Of a DNA stretch of 64,000 nt, positions 1 through 8,546 are shown piece after piece. Where the stretch lies: NCBI RefSeq assembly GCF_000308495.1, contig NZ_BAFU01000072.1, forward strand, positions 62,001-126,000. The letters run 5' to 3'. A model generated the notes under the pieces. That model saw only the letters and a program-made list of their open reading frames with translations. It ran no database searches and was not told the DNA's origin. The stretch's first letter is position 1, and the number at the start of each line of letters is the position of its first letter. A program made the position numbers and the translations under genes. The stretch comes from Nocardia brevicatena NBRC 12119. GTDB taxonomy: Bacteria; Actinomycetota; Actinomycetes; Mycobacteriales; Mycobacteriaceae.

Positions 1-101
1 TGGCCGACGAACCCGGTTCCCTCGAACAGGCATACCTGGCCCTGACCTCCGACGCGCCCACCTATACCGCACACACCACGAAACAGGAGGTACCGCCATG
101 A
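1..101 (+). CDS. C-terminal end of an ABC transporter ATP-binding subunit (partial)
   Basis: An open frame enters from the left edge and stops with TGA at 99-101. Its TGA overlaps the ATG of the permease at 98 (ATGA). The last residues (ADEPGSLEQAYLALTSD, then a short tail) resemble the end of ABC-2 type exporter ATPases, where a line such as LEEAFLxLT is common. No Walker motif lies inside the window, so the call rests on this tail and on translational coupling to an ABC-2 permease. Confidence 0.6.
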   Translation, partial: ADEPGSLEQAYLALTSDAPTYTAHTTKQEVPP

Positions 102-841
102 CGTTTCCCCATGTGCTCCGTTCGGAATGGATCAAAGTCCGGTCACTGCCGTCACTCGCCGGTGTTCTCGCGTTGCTCCTCGTCGTGACCGTAGGATTCT
201 CCCTGATCGGCAGCGCGACACTGGGCCGGGAGAATGCCGACGAACCAGGCTTCGACCCGCTGCTGACCTCCTTTTACGGAGTCGTTTTCGGTCAGATCGT
301 CGCGGTCTGTTTCGGCGCGCTGGCAGTGTCCGCGCAGTACAAGGACAACGGCATGAGGATCTGGTTCGTCGCGGTGCCCCGCCGCGGCGTGCTCTACCTG
401 GCCAACCTGGTTGTTGTCGCGACGCTGACCTGCTCTGTTGGGCTGGTGGCGGCGCTGACCTGTTATTTCGGTGGACAGGCGCTGCTCGGTGAGCACGGGA
501 TGGCCTCGACAGACCCCGCCGCGGTTCGCGCGATCATCGGCTGTGCCATCTATCTGACCCTGATCGCGCTGTTCGCGGCCGGGCTGACCACCCTGTTCCG
601 CAGCGCCACGGCCGCACTGGCCCTTCTCGCCCCGCTCATGCTGCTTCTGTCATTCGTGCTCGGTGACGTCACCGGCAACAGCGGTCTCGTCGCCTATCTA
701 CCCGATCGCGCGGGCCGCCAGGTACTCGTCCAAGACCCGACCGGTTCCCCAGGACCCTGGACCGGGTCGGCAGTGACCGCCGCCTGGGTCGCGACGGCGG
801 TCTGGGCGGGTTGGCAAGCCCTGCGCCGCCGCGACGTATGA
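98..841 (+). CDS. ABC-2 type transporter permease
   Basis: A 247-residue integral membrane protein. The N-terminus (VLRSEWIKVRSLPS) is typical of ABC-2 permeases that pair with a separate ATPase. About six hydrophobic segments follow, the first near residues 20-40. The start overlaps the upstream ATPase stop by 4 nt, and AGGAGGT lies at about 86-92, so the two subunits are translationally coupled and probably form one exporter. The substrate cannot be read from sequence. Confidence 0.82.
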   Translation: MTFPHVLRSEWIKVRSLPSLAGVLALLLVVTVGFSLIGSATLGRENADEPGFDPLLTSFYGVVFGQIVAVCFGALAVSAQYKDNGMRIWFVAVPRRGVLYLANLVVVATLTCSVGLVAALTCYFGGQALLGEHGMASTDPAAVRAIIGCAIYLTLIALFAAGLTTLFRSATAALALLAPLMLLLSFVLGDVTGNSGLVAYLPDRAGRQVLVQDPTGSPGPWTGSAVTAAWVATAVWAGWQALRRRDV

Positions 842-1248
842 ATTCACCGCCGGGCCGATCCGGCGGCCACCGACGATCCGTGTCAGAGTTCGATATGCCG
901 CGCGCGGTCCGAGGCCACCGCGCGCGGCAATCGATCGCGGCGTCGGTCGGATCGATGACATGGCCTGCGTGAAGACCACATCACCACCCGTCCCTTCCTG
1001 CGCCCGCTCGTGGGCGGCGACATGGTGGCAATGGTGAGGCCGTGGAACGTGCGTGGCGGCCGACGAACTTCGTGGGAGCCCGATCGAGCCGGCCACGATC
1101 TCGACTACCGATCTCGGGAGGTTGTGCAGCCCGAGCGAAAATCGAGTGTGTAATCGTCCCTCATCGGGTCCGTCGCAATCAGAATATGGTTGCAGGTCAG
1201 CACACCCGACGTCACCTGTCCGGCGGTAACGACAGGCAGGAGAGCGCG
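842..1248. other. Intergenic region, no gene recognised
   Basis: Short frames here have no family resemblance and no convincing ribosome binding site. The frame of the next gene stays open back to 1042, but the first start with a ribosome binding site is at 1249. I see no clear promoter, terminator or RNA element. Confidence 0.5.
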
Positions 1249-2556
1249 ATGAATCAGCGGCCGCCGATCAACCTTGGCGAACTGCGCGCGATCGTCACGA
1301 GTCTGGAACGACTGATCGCCGAAGCCACTCGCGCGGCCACCGATTTGAAGGCCGCCATCGCGGCCGCGGAAGCGTATTCCGACGGGTCGCCGGATTCCGG
1401 CCACAACGAGTCACCGCATCCGGCCGTGGCCGAACTCGGTGCCGTAGAAGCAGGGCCGGAACAGCGCCCTACCGTCACGTGCAAGGCGGGGCCGACGCCA
1501 TGGTCTCGTCGGAAATCGGTGGCGCAGGGGGCGCAACATACCGTTTCGTCGACACCGCAGACGGTCGACGCACCGGCTCGAATGTCGGCGTCCGTCAGAC
1601 CGAACGCGGTACCACCCGTGACATCACCGCCACCGGCCATACGGCAACCTCCCTCTCGGGTCCCGCAACCCACCACCATCCACGCAGGTCTCAACACTTC
1701 GGAGCCGGTAACGGTCGAGGACACGGGGCCGGCAGCCCGTCCGCAGGTCATACCACCGGCAACCGCCACGGTCCGTCCGGTCCCCGACAGCGCACGGCAA
1801 GAGACACCCCGAGCGCGGCCCTTCGCGCCCGCCGCGGAGATACCGTGTCCACGTCCCCACGTTCGGGAGCCTGAGCCGGCACGGCCGCAGGCAAGTGCGG
1901 GCGAGGGGATCATGTGCCGGCAGGGAGAGGCCGCGAACGATTCCACGGCCCACCGAATCGTCGTGGAGATGGGGACCCGGCACGGTCTGGAGATCATCGG
2001 CTTCGACGAGGCGAGCATCGACGCGGACGTCGCGCGGGAGATAGCCGCGGCCGTTGACGACATGCTCACGAAGTACCCGGTCGCGTTGCGCGGCATCGAG
2101 CTCACCGACCCGGACGGTGGCGGACCCCCGCACGCCGAGCGGGGGCCGTCCTCCGCGACCGCACGATCGGCGCCCGAGGCGATCTGGCTGGTTCTCGACA
2201 AAGCCGCGTTCGCACCGTCGGACCGTCCGGACGGCAATGCGTTATCGCGAAGATGGCTGCGCAGAGGCCGCGGCGCCGATAGGGCGGTATACACGGCGGT
2301 CGTTCGCGAATACGGTCGCGCCCTCGAAGTCGCGGGCAACTTCCGTGCGCGCCAGGAGGCACAGCGCCTGCTGACCGCCGAATCTCTGCATGCCGGCGGG
2401 GGTCTCGCATTCAGTCCGCTGGACCCGGGACGCGCGTTGCTCGATGCCTTCACCGAGGTCGAGCTGCGCGGAAACCGCGCGGGGAAGTTGGCGAAGGCAT
2501 TGCACGAGATACTCGTGAAAATGACGCGACCCGAATCCACCGACGTCCCGGCCTGA
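1249..2556 (+). CDS. Pro-rich hypothetical protein with degenerate zincin-like C-terminal domain
   Basis: 435 residues, starting at ATG 1249 behind AGGCAGGAGAG. Residues about 5-45 look like an amphipathic helix or coiled coil (LGELRAIVTSLERLIAEA). About 60-225 is low-complexity and rich in Pro, Ala and Thr. The C-terminal ~200 residues are compact. The stretch VVREYGRALEVAG at about 351-363 matches the layout of the zincin helix found in several actinobacterial and phage-like metallopeptidase domains (HEFGHALD), but both expected histidines are Arg (R353-E-Y-G-R357). If the homology is right, the domain cannot bind zinc in the usual way. No signal peptide. The function is unknown and the zincin relation is my inference from motif shape. 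Confidence 0.6.
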   Translation: MNQRPPINLGELRAIVTSLERLIAEATRAATDLKAAIAAAEAYSDGSPDSGHNESPHPAVAELGAVEAGPEQRPTVTCKAGPTPWSRRKSVAQGAQHTVSSTPQTVDAPARMSASVRPNAVPPVTSPPPAIRQPPSRVPQPTTIHAGLNTSEPVTVEDTGPAARPQVIPPATATVRPVPDSARQETPRARPFAPAAEIPCPRPHVREPEPARPQASAGEGIMCRQGEAANDSTAHRIVVEMGTRHGLEIIGFDEASIDADVAREIAAAVDDMLTKYPVALRGIELTDPDGGGPPHAERGPSSATARSAPEAIWLVLDKAAFAPSDRPDGNALSRRWLRRGRGADRAVYTAVVREYGRALEVAGNFRARQEAQRLLTAESLHAGGGLAFSPLDPGRALLDAFTEVELRGNRAGKLAKALHEILVKMTRPESTDVPA

Positions 2557-2682
2557 CCACGTATATACCGCTGCCGAGACGTTCCATCGGTCCGGTCTTT
2601 CCGGTCGACCGTCTCCGCACGGGGGCGTACCCGGGTACCGATCGGTGGACCGACCCGGTGCGGCCGGCCCTACAGTGGACCG

Positions 2683-3081
2683 GTGATCAGGACAGCCGCC
2701 CTCGCCCATATCCGTGACCGCCGCCTGATCCAGACCCGTTCGGTCGGCAAATCCGTCTTCTACATGGCGGGAGGCAAGATCGACCCCGGCGAGACCCCGG
2801 TCCAGGCGCTGCACCGCGAGGTGCGGGAAGAACTCGGCGTCGGTATCACCGAGATCGACGAACTCGGTGTCTTCCGCGCCGAGGCCTACGGGCATACGGC
2901 CGGTACCCGGCTACATATGACCTGTTTCCTCGCCGACCTCACCGACAAACCCCGCGCTACCGGAGAAATCGCCGAACTACGCTATTTCACCGGCGGCGAA
3001 TACGCGGCCATGCCCGAGATCGCTCCCGGATCACTGCTGGTGTTCCGACGATTGCACGAGCTCGGCCTGATCGACTGGTGA
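2683..3081 (+). CDS. Nudix hydrolase
   Basis: 132 residues from GTG 2683. A complete Nudix box is visible: G31, five residues, E37, seven residues, then R45-E-V-R-E-E-L-G-V53, fitting Gx5Ex7REUxEExGU. The Glu residues should bind Mg2+ and hydrolyse a nucleoside diphosphate linked to another group. The size fits small MutT-like housekeeping enzymes; the substrate is not predictable. The gene stands alone, with a convergent small membrane protein downstream. Confidence 0.85.
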   Translation: MIRTAALAHIRDRRLIQTRSVGKSVFYMAGGKIDPGETPVQALHREVREELGVGITEIDELGVFRAEAYGHTAGTRLHMTCFLADLTDKPRATGEIAELRYFTGGEYAAMPEIAPGSLLVFRRLHELGLIDW

Positions 3082-3092
3082 CCGGGGCGCCG

Positions 3093-3389
3093 CTAGCCCG
3101 GACCGCGTGACCCGTTCTCCGCGGCATTGTCCGACTTCGGGGTCTCCCGGCGGGCTACCCCGTGTTCGGTGCCCTCGTCGGCCTCCTGGTCCGGTTCCGG
3201 GTGCTCGGGTTCGAAGGTCTCCGGCAGGTTCTTCAGATGCCGGTTCATCGAGCGGACCAGCAGGAAGGTGCCGGCCAACAGCAGTAACACGATGATCAGG
3301 CCCAGCGGGGAGGCCTTGCCGAATTCCGGGCCGGTGGGGGTGCCGGGGGTCTGGGCCGACCAGAGCAGCCGAGTGGATGACACGTACAT
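3093..3389 (-). CDS. Small single-span membrane protein downstream of mca
   Basis: 98 residues from ATG 3389. One transmembrane helix at about residues 29-47 (LGLIIVLLLLAGTFLLV) is followed by RSMNRHLKNLP and a charged, acidic tail rich in Glu and Pro. The ATG shares its A with the last base of the mca stop (TGATG), so it is translationally coupled to mca. M. tuberculosis has a small protein (Rv1083, from memory) in the same place. Function unknown; the coupling suggests a role related to mycothiol or a conserved membrane accessory. Confidence 0.75.
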   Translation of the reverse strand: MYVSSTRLLWSAQTPGTPTGPEFGKASPLGLIIVLLLLAGTFLLVRSMNRHLKNLPETFEPEHPEPDQEADEGTEHGVARRETPKSDNAAENGSRGPG

Positions 3390-4273
3390 CAGCGGTACTC
3401 GTCCTCGATACCGGTGAACAGATCCGATTCCGGGATGGCGGTGTGCACCCGGGTGCGGGCCAGTTCGAACTCCTCGGTCGGCCACGCCCGCTGCTGCACC
3501 TCCATCGGGATGGCGAAGAAGGCGCCGTTCGGATCGATCTGGGTGGCATGTGCCCGCAGCGCGTCGTCCCGCTGCGGGAAGTACTTGGCGCATTCGATCT
3601 GAGTGGTCACCCGCGCCATGATGTCGCCGCGGTCGACGGCGTATTTACGCGACCGATCCAACCACTCCTGCAGGGGGAACGGTTCGCCTATGCGCTCGTA
3701 CTCCTCTGCGAACACCTCCAGGCGGCGCAGGATGAAGCCGTGGTCGTAGTACAGCTTGAGCGGCGTCCACGGCTCGCCGGCGTCGGGAAACCGCTCGGGA
3801 TCACCCGCGGCCTCGAACGCCGCCAGCGATACCTCATGGCAGCGGATATGGTCGGGGTGCGGATACCCGCCGGTTTCGTCGTAGGTGGTCATGACGTGCG
3901 GTTTGAACTCGCGGACCACCCGGACCAGTGCCTCGGTCGCCTCCTCCGGCGGCACCAGTGCGAAACAGCCCTCCGGCAGCGGTGGCGGCGGGTCGCCTTC
4001 CGGCAACCCGGAGTCGACGAAGCCCAGCCAGGTGTGACGCACACCCAACGCGGCGGCCGCGGCGGCCATCTCCTCGCGCCGAATCTCATGGATCCGCTCC
4101 AGGACGCCGGGGGTGTCCATGGCCGGGTTGAGGATGCTGCCGCGTTCGCCACCGGTCAGCGTGACGACCAGGACCTCATGACCCTCGTCGGCGTATCGAG
4201 CGGTGGTCGCGGCCCCCTTGCTGGATTCGTCGTCGGGGTGGGCGTGCACCGCCATGAGGCGAAGGCCACTCAC
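3389..4273 (-). CDS. mca: Mycothiol S-conjugate amidase Mca
   Basis: 294 residues from GTG 4273. It hydrolyses mycothiol S-conjugates in the cytoplasm, releasing a mercapturic acid for export and GlcN-Ins for mycothiol recycling. The LmbE/PIG-L zinc motif is present as AHPDDES at residues 11-17, with a second metal His in [11 protein letters not shown]. The ending [12 protein letters not shown]...[10 protein letters not shown] matches Mca rather than the deacetylase MshB. A longer upstream frame exists, but the M. tuberculosis-like N-terminus ([15 protein letters not shown]) begins at this GTG. It is divergent from the DUF4307 gene with 103 bp between them, and supports a mycothiol-producing organism. 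Confidence 0.95.
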   Translation of the reverse strand: MSGLRLMAVHAHPDDESSKGAATTARYADEGHEVLVVTLTGGERGSILNPAMDTPGVLERIHEIRREEMAAAAAALGVRHTWLGFVDSGLPEGDPPPPLPEGCFALVPPEEATEALVRVVREFKPHVMTTYDETGGYPHPDHIRCHEVSLAAFEAAGDPERFPDAGEPWTPLKLYYDHGFILRRLEVFAEEYERIGEPFPLQEWLDRSRKYAVDRGDIMARVTTQIECAKYFPQRDDALRAHATQIDPNGAFFAIPMEVQQRAWPTEEFELARTRVHTAIPESDLFTGIEDEYR

Positions 4274-4376
4274 TTCTCGTTCACCATCGCTCTCGGTCGC
4301 GGGTGTCTGGACTTCGTTACCTATAGTTCCATCCGGATCGATTTTGTTCCGACCTACCCCCCGGGAGCGACCAGAT

Positions 4377-4883
4377 ATGACCGAGCCGACGCCGGAAACC
4401 GCCCGGGCGGGCAGCGGAGACGCCGTCTCCGGGTCGTCCGAGCCCGCGGCCGGTTCGGACGCGCGGGCACGGTATGTCGATCGGTACGGCACCGCCTCCC
4501 GGTCGCGCGGCCGGGGACGCCTGCTCGCGCTCGTCCTGGGCGTCGTGGTGGTGGTGGTCGGTCTCGGTGTCGCCTACCTGGGCTGGACGAAATTCGGGCC
4601 GGAGAAGATCAGCTCCGAACAGCTCGGCTACACCGTGGTCGACGATTCGACCATCCAGGTGCGGATCAAGGTCACCCGCGCGGACCCCTCGAAACCGGTG
4701 GTGTGTGTGCTGCGCGCGATGGACCGGAATGTCGCGGAGGTGGGACGGCGCGAGGTGTTGGTCCAGCCGTCCGAGTACGGCACCGTGGAGGTCACCTCTG
4801 TCATCAAGACCAGCGCCCGGCCGTCCTCGGGCACGATCTACACCTGCACCGATGAGGTCCCCGCGTATCTGCGTACCGAGTGA
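4377..4883 (+). CDS. DUF4307 family single-span membrane protein
   Basis: 168 residues from ATG 4377. The N-terminal ~45 residues are cytoplasmic and low-complexity. A transmembrane helix at about 45-67 ([21 protein letters not shown]) is followed by an extracytoplasmic domain with two cysteines (VVCVLRA and YTCTDEVP) that could form a disulfide. The family sits between mca and greA in mycobacteria too (Rv1081c, from memory). Function unknown. Confidence 0.85.
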   Translation: MTEPTPETARAGSGDAVSGSSEPAAGSDARARYVDRYGTASRSRGRGRLLALVLGVVVVVVGLGVAYLGWTKFGPEKISSEQLGYTVVDDSTIQVRIKVTRADPSKPVVCVLRAMDRNVAEVGRREVLVQPSEYGTVEVTSVIKTSARPSSGTIYTCTDEVPAYLRTE

Positions 4884-4947
4884 ATCGGCCCGCCACGCCG
4901 CGTCGAACGGCCGAGAAAATATCTCCGACCTGCACCTTTGTGATTCA

Positions 4948-4956
4948 TGCTAAAAT
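4948..4956 (+). promoter_or_regulatory. Candidate extended -10 promoter for greA
   Basis: TGCTAAAAT is an extended -10 (TGn followed by TAAAAT at 4951-4956) in an unusually AT-rich patch. I find no good -35 at the expected spacing, which extended -10 promoters tolerate. Transcription from here would start near 4963 and give greA a leader of about 220 nt. Confidence 0.4.
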
Positions 4957-4964
4957 GGCCTGAC

Positions 4965-4993
4965 ACACGGTTCCGGGGCCCGGAGCCGTGTTT
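4965..4993 (+). terminator. GC-rich hairpin with short T tract, upstream of greA
   Basis: A 12-bp stem (ACACGGTTCCGG pairing with CCGGAGCCGTGT, one G-T pair) with a 3-nt loop, followed by TTT. It could terminate the DUF4307 transcript ending at 4883. If the candidate promoter at 4948 is active, it would instead form the extreme 5' end of the greA mRNA. Confidence 0.45.
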
Positions 4994-5182
4994 GCTGCAT
5001 TGGCGGCCAGCGCGGTCGAGTCCGGGTCGGCGAGATGTCCCGGACCCAGGCCTGTCGGGGTTCACAGAACTTCCCAGGAGCGTTCTGGCCGTCGGCTGAT
5101 GCCTGTCCACCCCCTGTGGGGCATTGCCGCAGTAACCAGGGAATCCCGGCTCGCCGGGGACAACTACTAGGGAGTGATCGAG

Positions 5183-5677
5183 ATGACTGAGACGCAAGTG
5201 ACCTGGCTGACCCCGGAGTCGCACGACAGGCTCAAGAGCGAACTCGACGCGCTCATCGCCAATCGTCCGGTCATCGCCGCCGAGATCAACGAACGCCGGG
5301 AAGAGGGCGACCTCAAGGAGAACGGCGGCTACCATGCGGCGCGGGAGGAACAGGGCCAGCAGGAGGCCCGTATCCGACAGCTGCAGGAGCTGCTGAACAA
5401 CGCCAAGGTCGGCGTGGCGCCCACCCAGTCGGGCGTCGCTCTGCCCGGGTCGGTGGTGAAGGTCTACTACGACGGTGACGAAACCGACACCGAGACCTTC
5501 CTCATCGCCACCCGCGAGGAGGGCCTCGGAAGTTCCGATCTGGAGACCTACTCGCCCAACTCCCCGCTCGGCGGCGCGCTCATCGACGCCAAGGTCGGTG
5601 AGACCCGCGAATACACGCTGCCCAACGGCAACACCATGAAGGTGACGTTGGTCAGCGCGGAGCCCTACCACAGCTGA
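5183..5677 (+). CDS. greA: Transcription elongation factor GreA
   Basis: 164 residues from ATG 5183, the same length as the M. tuberculosis protein. GreA binds the RNA polymerase secondary channel and stimulates cleavage of backtracked RNA. The N-terminal coiled coil carries the acidic tip ([19 protein letters not shown]), and the C-terminal FKBP-like domain contains [11 protein letters not shown] and ends SAEPYHS. A GTG at 5174 is in frame, but the AGGGAG at 5168-5173 is well spaced for the ATG at 5183. It has a long leader and is followed by a strong bidirectional terminator. Confidence 0.97.
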   Translation: MTETQVTWLTPESHDRLKSELDALIANRPVIAAEINERREEGDLKENGGYHAAREEQGQQEARIRQLQELLNNAKVGVAPTQSGVALPGSVVKVYYDGDETDTETFLIATREEGLGSSDLETYSPNSPLGGALIDAKVGETREYTLPNGNTMKVTLVSAEPYHS

Positions 5678-5697
5678 TACACCTCCACGGAACGCGG

Positions 5698-5731
5698 ACG
5701 GCCGCATCCGATCGCTCGGATGCGGCCGTTT
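5698..5731. terminator. Bidirectional intrinsic terminator between greA and metB
   Basis: A perfect 14-bp inverted repeat (ACGGCCGCATCCGA / TCGGATGCGGCCGT, 5698-5711 and 5716-5729) with a 4-nt TCGC loop, followed by T residues on the plus strand. It lies between the convergent greA and metB genes and can serve both. Confidence 0.85.
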
Positions 5732-5758
5732 CCCGTCATGCGTCCTCTCCCGGGTACC

Positions 5759-6901
5759 TCAGTGCAGGGCCTGCTCGAGGTCGGCGAGCAGATCGCCGAT
5801 GTCTTCGATCCCGACCGACAACCGCACCAGATCGGCGGGCACCTCCAGATCGGAACCCGCCGTGGACGCGTGCGTCATCGCCGCCGGATGTTCGATCAGC
5901 GATTCCACCCCGCCCAGGGATTCGGCGAGGGTGAACACCGTGGTGCGGGAGCAGAGGTCGCGGGCGGCGTCCGGACCACCGGCCAGTCGCACCGAGATCA
6001 TGCCGCCGAAACGGCGCATCTGCTTGTCGGCGATGGCGTGCCCCGGATGTTCGGGCAGACCAGGATAGATCACCTGGGCGATCGCCGACTGTCGGGACAG
6101 GAAGTCGGCCAGCGTCTCGGCGTTGTCACAATGCCGGTCCATGCGCAGCCCCAGCGTCTTGGTGCCGCGCAGGGTGAGGAAGGCGTCGAACGGGCCGGGA
6201 ACCGCGCCGGCGCCGTTCTGCAGGAAGGCGAAGGCGCTGTCGAGTTCGGCGTCGTCGGTGACGAGCGCGCCGCCGATCACATCGGAATGGCCGCCCAGGT
6301 ATTTGGTGGTCGAATGCACCACCACATCGGCACCGAGCAGCAGCGGCTGCTGCAGGTACGGCGTGGCGAAGGTGTTGTCGACGACCAGCTTGGCGCCCGA
6401 GGTGTGCGCGATATCGGCCAGCGCCGGGATGTCCCCGATGCTCAGCAGCGGGTTGGTGGGCGATTCGACCCAGATCAGCTTGGTGTTCGGCCGGACGGCG
6501 GCGCGCATGGCGTCGATATCGTAGACCGGCGCGGACGAGTGTTCGATACCCCATTCGGTGAACACCTTGTCGATCAGCCGGAACGTACCGCCGTAGGCGT
6601 CGTTCGGGATGACGATGTGGTCGCCGGGCCGCAGCATGGCTCGCAGCGCACAGTCGCTCGCCGCCATACCGGAAGCGAACGCCCGACCGTAGCGGCCGGA
6701 TTCGAGGGCGGCGAGATTGGCTTCCAGCGCCGTCCGCGTGGGGTTGCCGGTGCGACCGTATTCGTATCCCTCACGCAGGCCGCCGACCCCGTCCTGGGCG
6801 AAGGTGGAACTGGCGTAGATGGGCACGTTCACCGCGCCGGTTCGGGGATCGGGATCATAGCCCGCGTGCACGGCCCTGGTCGTGAATCCGAGCTCGCTCA
6901 T
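5759..6901 (-). CDS. metB: Cystathionine gamma-synthase
   Basis: 380 residues. A PLP enzyme of the Cys/Met metabolism family that condenses an O-acyl-homoserine with cysteine to give cystathionine. The PLP lysine is K200 in VVHSTTKYLGGHSD. YEYGRTGNPT (residues 46-55) and SGMAASDCAL are typical substrate and cofactor regions. With cbs about 1.6 kb away, the window holds both directions of cysteine-homocysteine exchange. Cystathionine gamma-lyase activity cannot be ruled out from sequence, but the neighbourhood matches metB (Rv1079) of mycobacteria. Confidence 0.92.
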   Translation of the reverse strand: MSELGFTTRAVHAGYDPDPRTGAVNVPIYASSTFAQDGVGGLREGYEYGRTGNPTRTALEANLAALESGRYGRAFASGMAASDCALRAMLRPGDHIVIPNDAYGGTFRLIDKVFTEWGIEHSSAPVYDIDAMRAAVRPNTKLIWVESPTNPLLSIGDIPALADIAHTSGAKLVVDNTFATPYLQQPLLLGADVVVHSTTKYLGGHSDVIGGALVTDDAELDSAFAFLQNGAGAVPGPFDAFLTLRGTKTLGLRMDRHCDNAETLADFLSRQSAIAQVIYPGLPEHPGHAIADKQMRRFGGMISVRLAGGPDAARDLCSRTTVFTLAESLGGVESLIEHPAAMTHASTAGSDLEVPADLVRLSVGIEDIGDLLADLEQALH

Positions 6902-7096
6902 GGGCTCAGCCTAGTGGACGCGGTTGGAGACCCCTTCGCCGGCGGCCCGCGCACGCCCGGCGCCCGGACGCGGAGGCCAGAACGTGTAGAGCCGCGGTGT
7001 AGGCGCGGGTAGGTCCGATGGGCATGGTCGGATATCGGCCCTCCGCATTCCACACGGAGACGGGAGCGGAGTCGGAGATGAGCCCGGATACGGCTC

Positions 7097-7353
7097 ATGG
7101 CGACCGTCGAGGAGCTGTTCGCGATCTATTCGCCGCCGAACGACGGCGAACGAGGGATCCGCGATACCGTCGCGGCGTTCGGGGACAAGCGACTGTGTCC
7201 GTGACAAGCGACTGTGTCCGTATATAGCGGAATGGTCCGGGACCGGCACCTTCCCCGGTCCCGGAGATCGCGCGGGAGCTCGGTGCGCTCGGTCTACCCG
7301 ACCACCCGGGCCACATCGGCCGATATGACGCCGAGGGACGACTTCCGCCGTGA
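7097..7353 (+). pseudogene. N-terminal remnant of an acyl-CoA dehydrogenase (glutaryl-CoA dehydrogenase type), frameshifted
   Basis: From ATG 7097 the frame reads MATVEELFAIYSPP, then ERGIRDTVAAFGDKRLCP and a stop. This resembles the start of glutaryl-CoA dehydrogenase-like enzymes (ERxIRDTVRxFxxxRLxPxIAxW). The next piece (PYIAEW) is in frame only if one copy of a 19-bp tandem duplication (7184-7221) is removed. A further frame change gives VPEIARELGALGLPDHPGHIGRY, the expected continuation, before a stop at 7351. The rest of the gene is absent. The reading comes from motif memory; the frame changes are seen directly. Confidence 0.6.
7184..7221 (+). repeat. 19-bp perfect tandem duplication
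   Basis: The 19-mer GACAAGCGACTGTGTCCGT occurs at 7184-7202 and again at 7203-7221. As 19 is not a multiple of three, it shifts the frame of the acyl-CoA dehydrogenase remnant and is probably one of its inactivating mutations. Confidence 0.95.
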
Positions 7354-7413
7354 AACGCGGGATCGGTTCACGGCGGAGCACCACGGCAATCGGCTCCACC
7401 CGGGGCGAGCTGT

Positions 7414-8346
7414 TCACCGCATATGGCGCGGATCGCCGTAGTGCTGGCCGTACTGGCTGCCGTAGTCGCCGTACTGCAGGTATTCCCCGCCACCGGCCAT
7501 CGGCGGGCGGTACTCACCGCCGGCCTGCGATTCGCGGTAGCCGCCCCGCGTGAGCTGCTGTTCCCACGGTTCCCGGTCCCACTGCTCCCGGCTGTGCGCA
7601 CCCATCCGCTGCCGTTCCCGGACAATGTCCTCGCGTCCCCGCTGGTACGCTTCGGCCTGACCCCGCATCGCGGGCATCTCGTTCTCGAGACCGTTCAGCC
7701 AGTCCTCCCACCGCTGCTGCATGGGCCGCACCATGCCGCCGCCGACACCCACGACGAGGATGCCGCCGATGGTGGCGAGCACCGCGATCAGCACCGGTGT
7801 GGTCACCGTGGTGGCGACACCGATCTGGTTCAGGGCGGCGATGATGCCGAGACCCCAGATGAACACCGACGCGATCCGGCCGAGCAGCGAGCCGTAACTC
7901 AGGCCCCCGAGCATATTGCCCACCAGTTCGCCGACCGCATGGGCGATCGCACCGGCGATCACGACGATCAGAATCGCGACCGCGGCCTTGGGCAGCCAGG
8001 CGACGACACCGTTGATCATGTCGCTGACCGGATTCGGCCCGAAGGCACCGAAGCCCAGCTCCAAGGCGATCAGCAGAATCGCGTAGAACGTCAGTTTCAC
8101 CAGCAGATCGGAGGCGTCATAGCGGCTCTTGGCGAGCATCCGCTTCACCCCGCCCCGTTCGACGAGGTGATCGAAACCGACCCGCTCCAGCACCTTGTCG
8201 ACGATCTTCGCGACCACCCTGGCGATGATCCAGCCGACCAGCAGGATGGCCAGGAAACCGACGAGTTCGGGGACGAACGTCGCGACCGAACTCCACGCGT
8301 CGGAAAACCCTTGCTGGAAATCGATGGCCAAACTGGTTGTGTTCAC
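7414..8346 (-). CDS. TM-helix repeat membrane protein, mechanosensitive channel-like
   Basis: 310 residues. Four to five hydrophobic segments are spread over residues 20-205. ELVGFLAILLVGWIIARVVAKIVDKVLERVGFD and the later IASVFIWGLGIIAALNQIGV have the look of conserved TM-helix repeats (PF05552) found in small MscS-related channels. No MscS beta domain follows. The C-terminal ~90 residues are hydrophilic and rich in Gln, Arg, Gly and Tyr (GGEYLQYGDYGSQYGQHYGD), probably a disordered cytoplasmic tail. A role in osmotic adaptation is inferred from the family. Confidence 0.78.
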   Translation of the reverse strand: MNTTSLAIDFQQGFSDAWSSVATFVPELVGFLAILLVGWIIARVVAKIVDKVLERVGFDHLVERGGVKRMLAKSRYDASDLLVKLTFYAILLIALELGFGAFGPNPVSDMINGVVAWLPKAAVAILIVVIAGAIAHAVGELVGNMLGGLSYGSLLGRIASVFIWGLGIIAALNQIGVATTVTTPVLIAVLATIGGILVVGVGGGMVRPMQQRWEDWLNGLENEMPAMRGQAEAYQRGREDIVRERQRMGAHSREQWDREPWEQQLTRGGYRESQAGGEYRPPMAGGGEYLQYGDYGSQYGQHYGDPRHMR

Positions 8347-8412
8347 AGTTCCTACAGCCCTTCCTTCGCTCTCCGACCGGCCGTCGCGTTAGCCACAACC
8401 GCTTGCAGGCTC

Positions 8413-8418
8413 GTTATA
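8413..8418 (-). promoter_or_regulatory. Candidate -10 element for the TM-helix channel gene
   Basis: On the minus strand TATAAC lies about 67 nt upstream of the channel start, in a locally AT-rich stretch (8403-8475). The -35 is not clear. Confidence 0.3.
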
Positions 8419-8546
8419 CCCTGCTTTACCTGCCAGAATGTTGGATTGCGAAAGAATTGCTGATTACGGTTGCCGGTCGGTCGCTTGGTTCACACCGAGG
8501 TCCGAGCGCCGACCGGGCCCGCGCGAAGCGGCGGACTCCGCCACCG

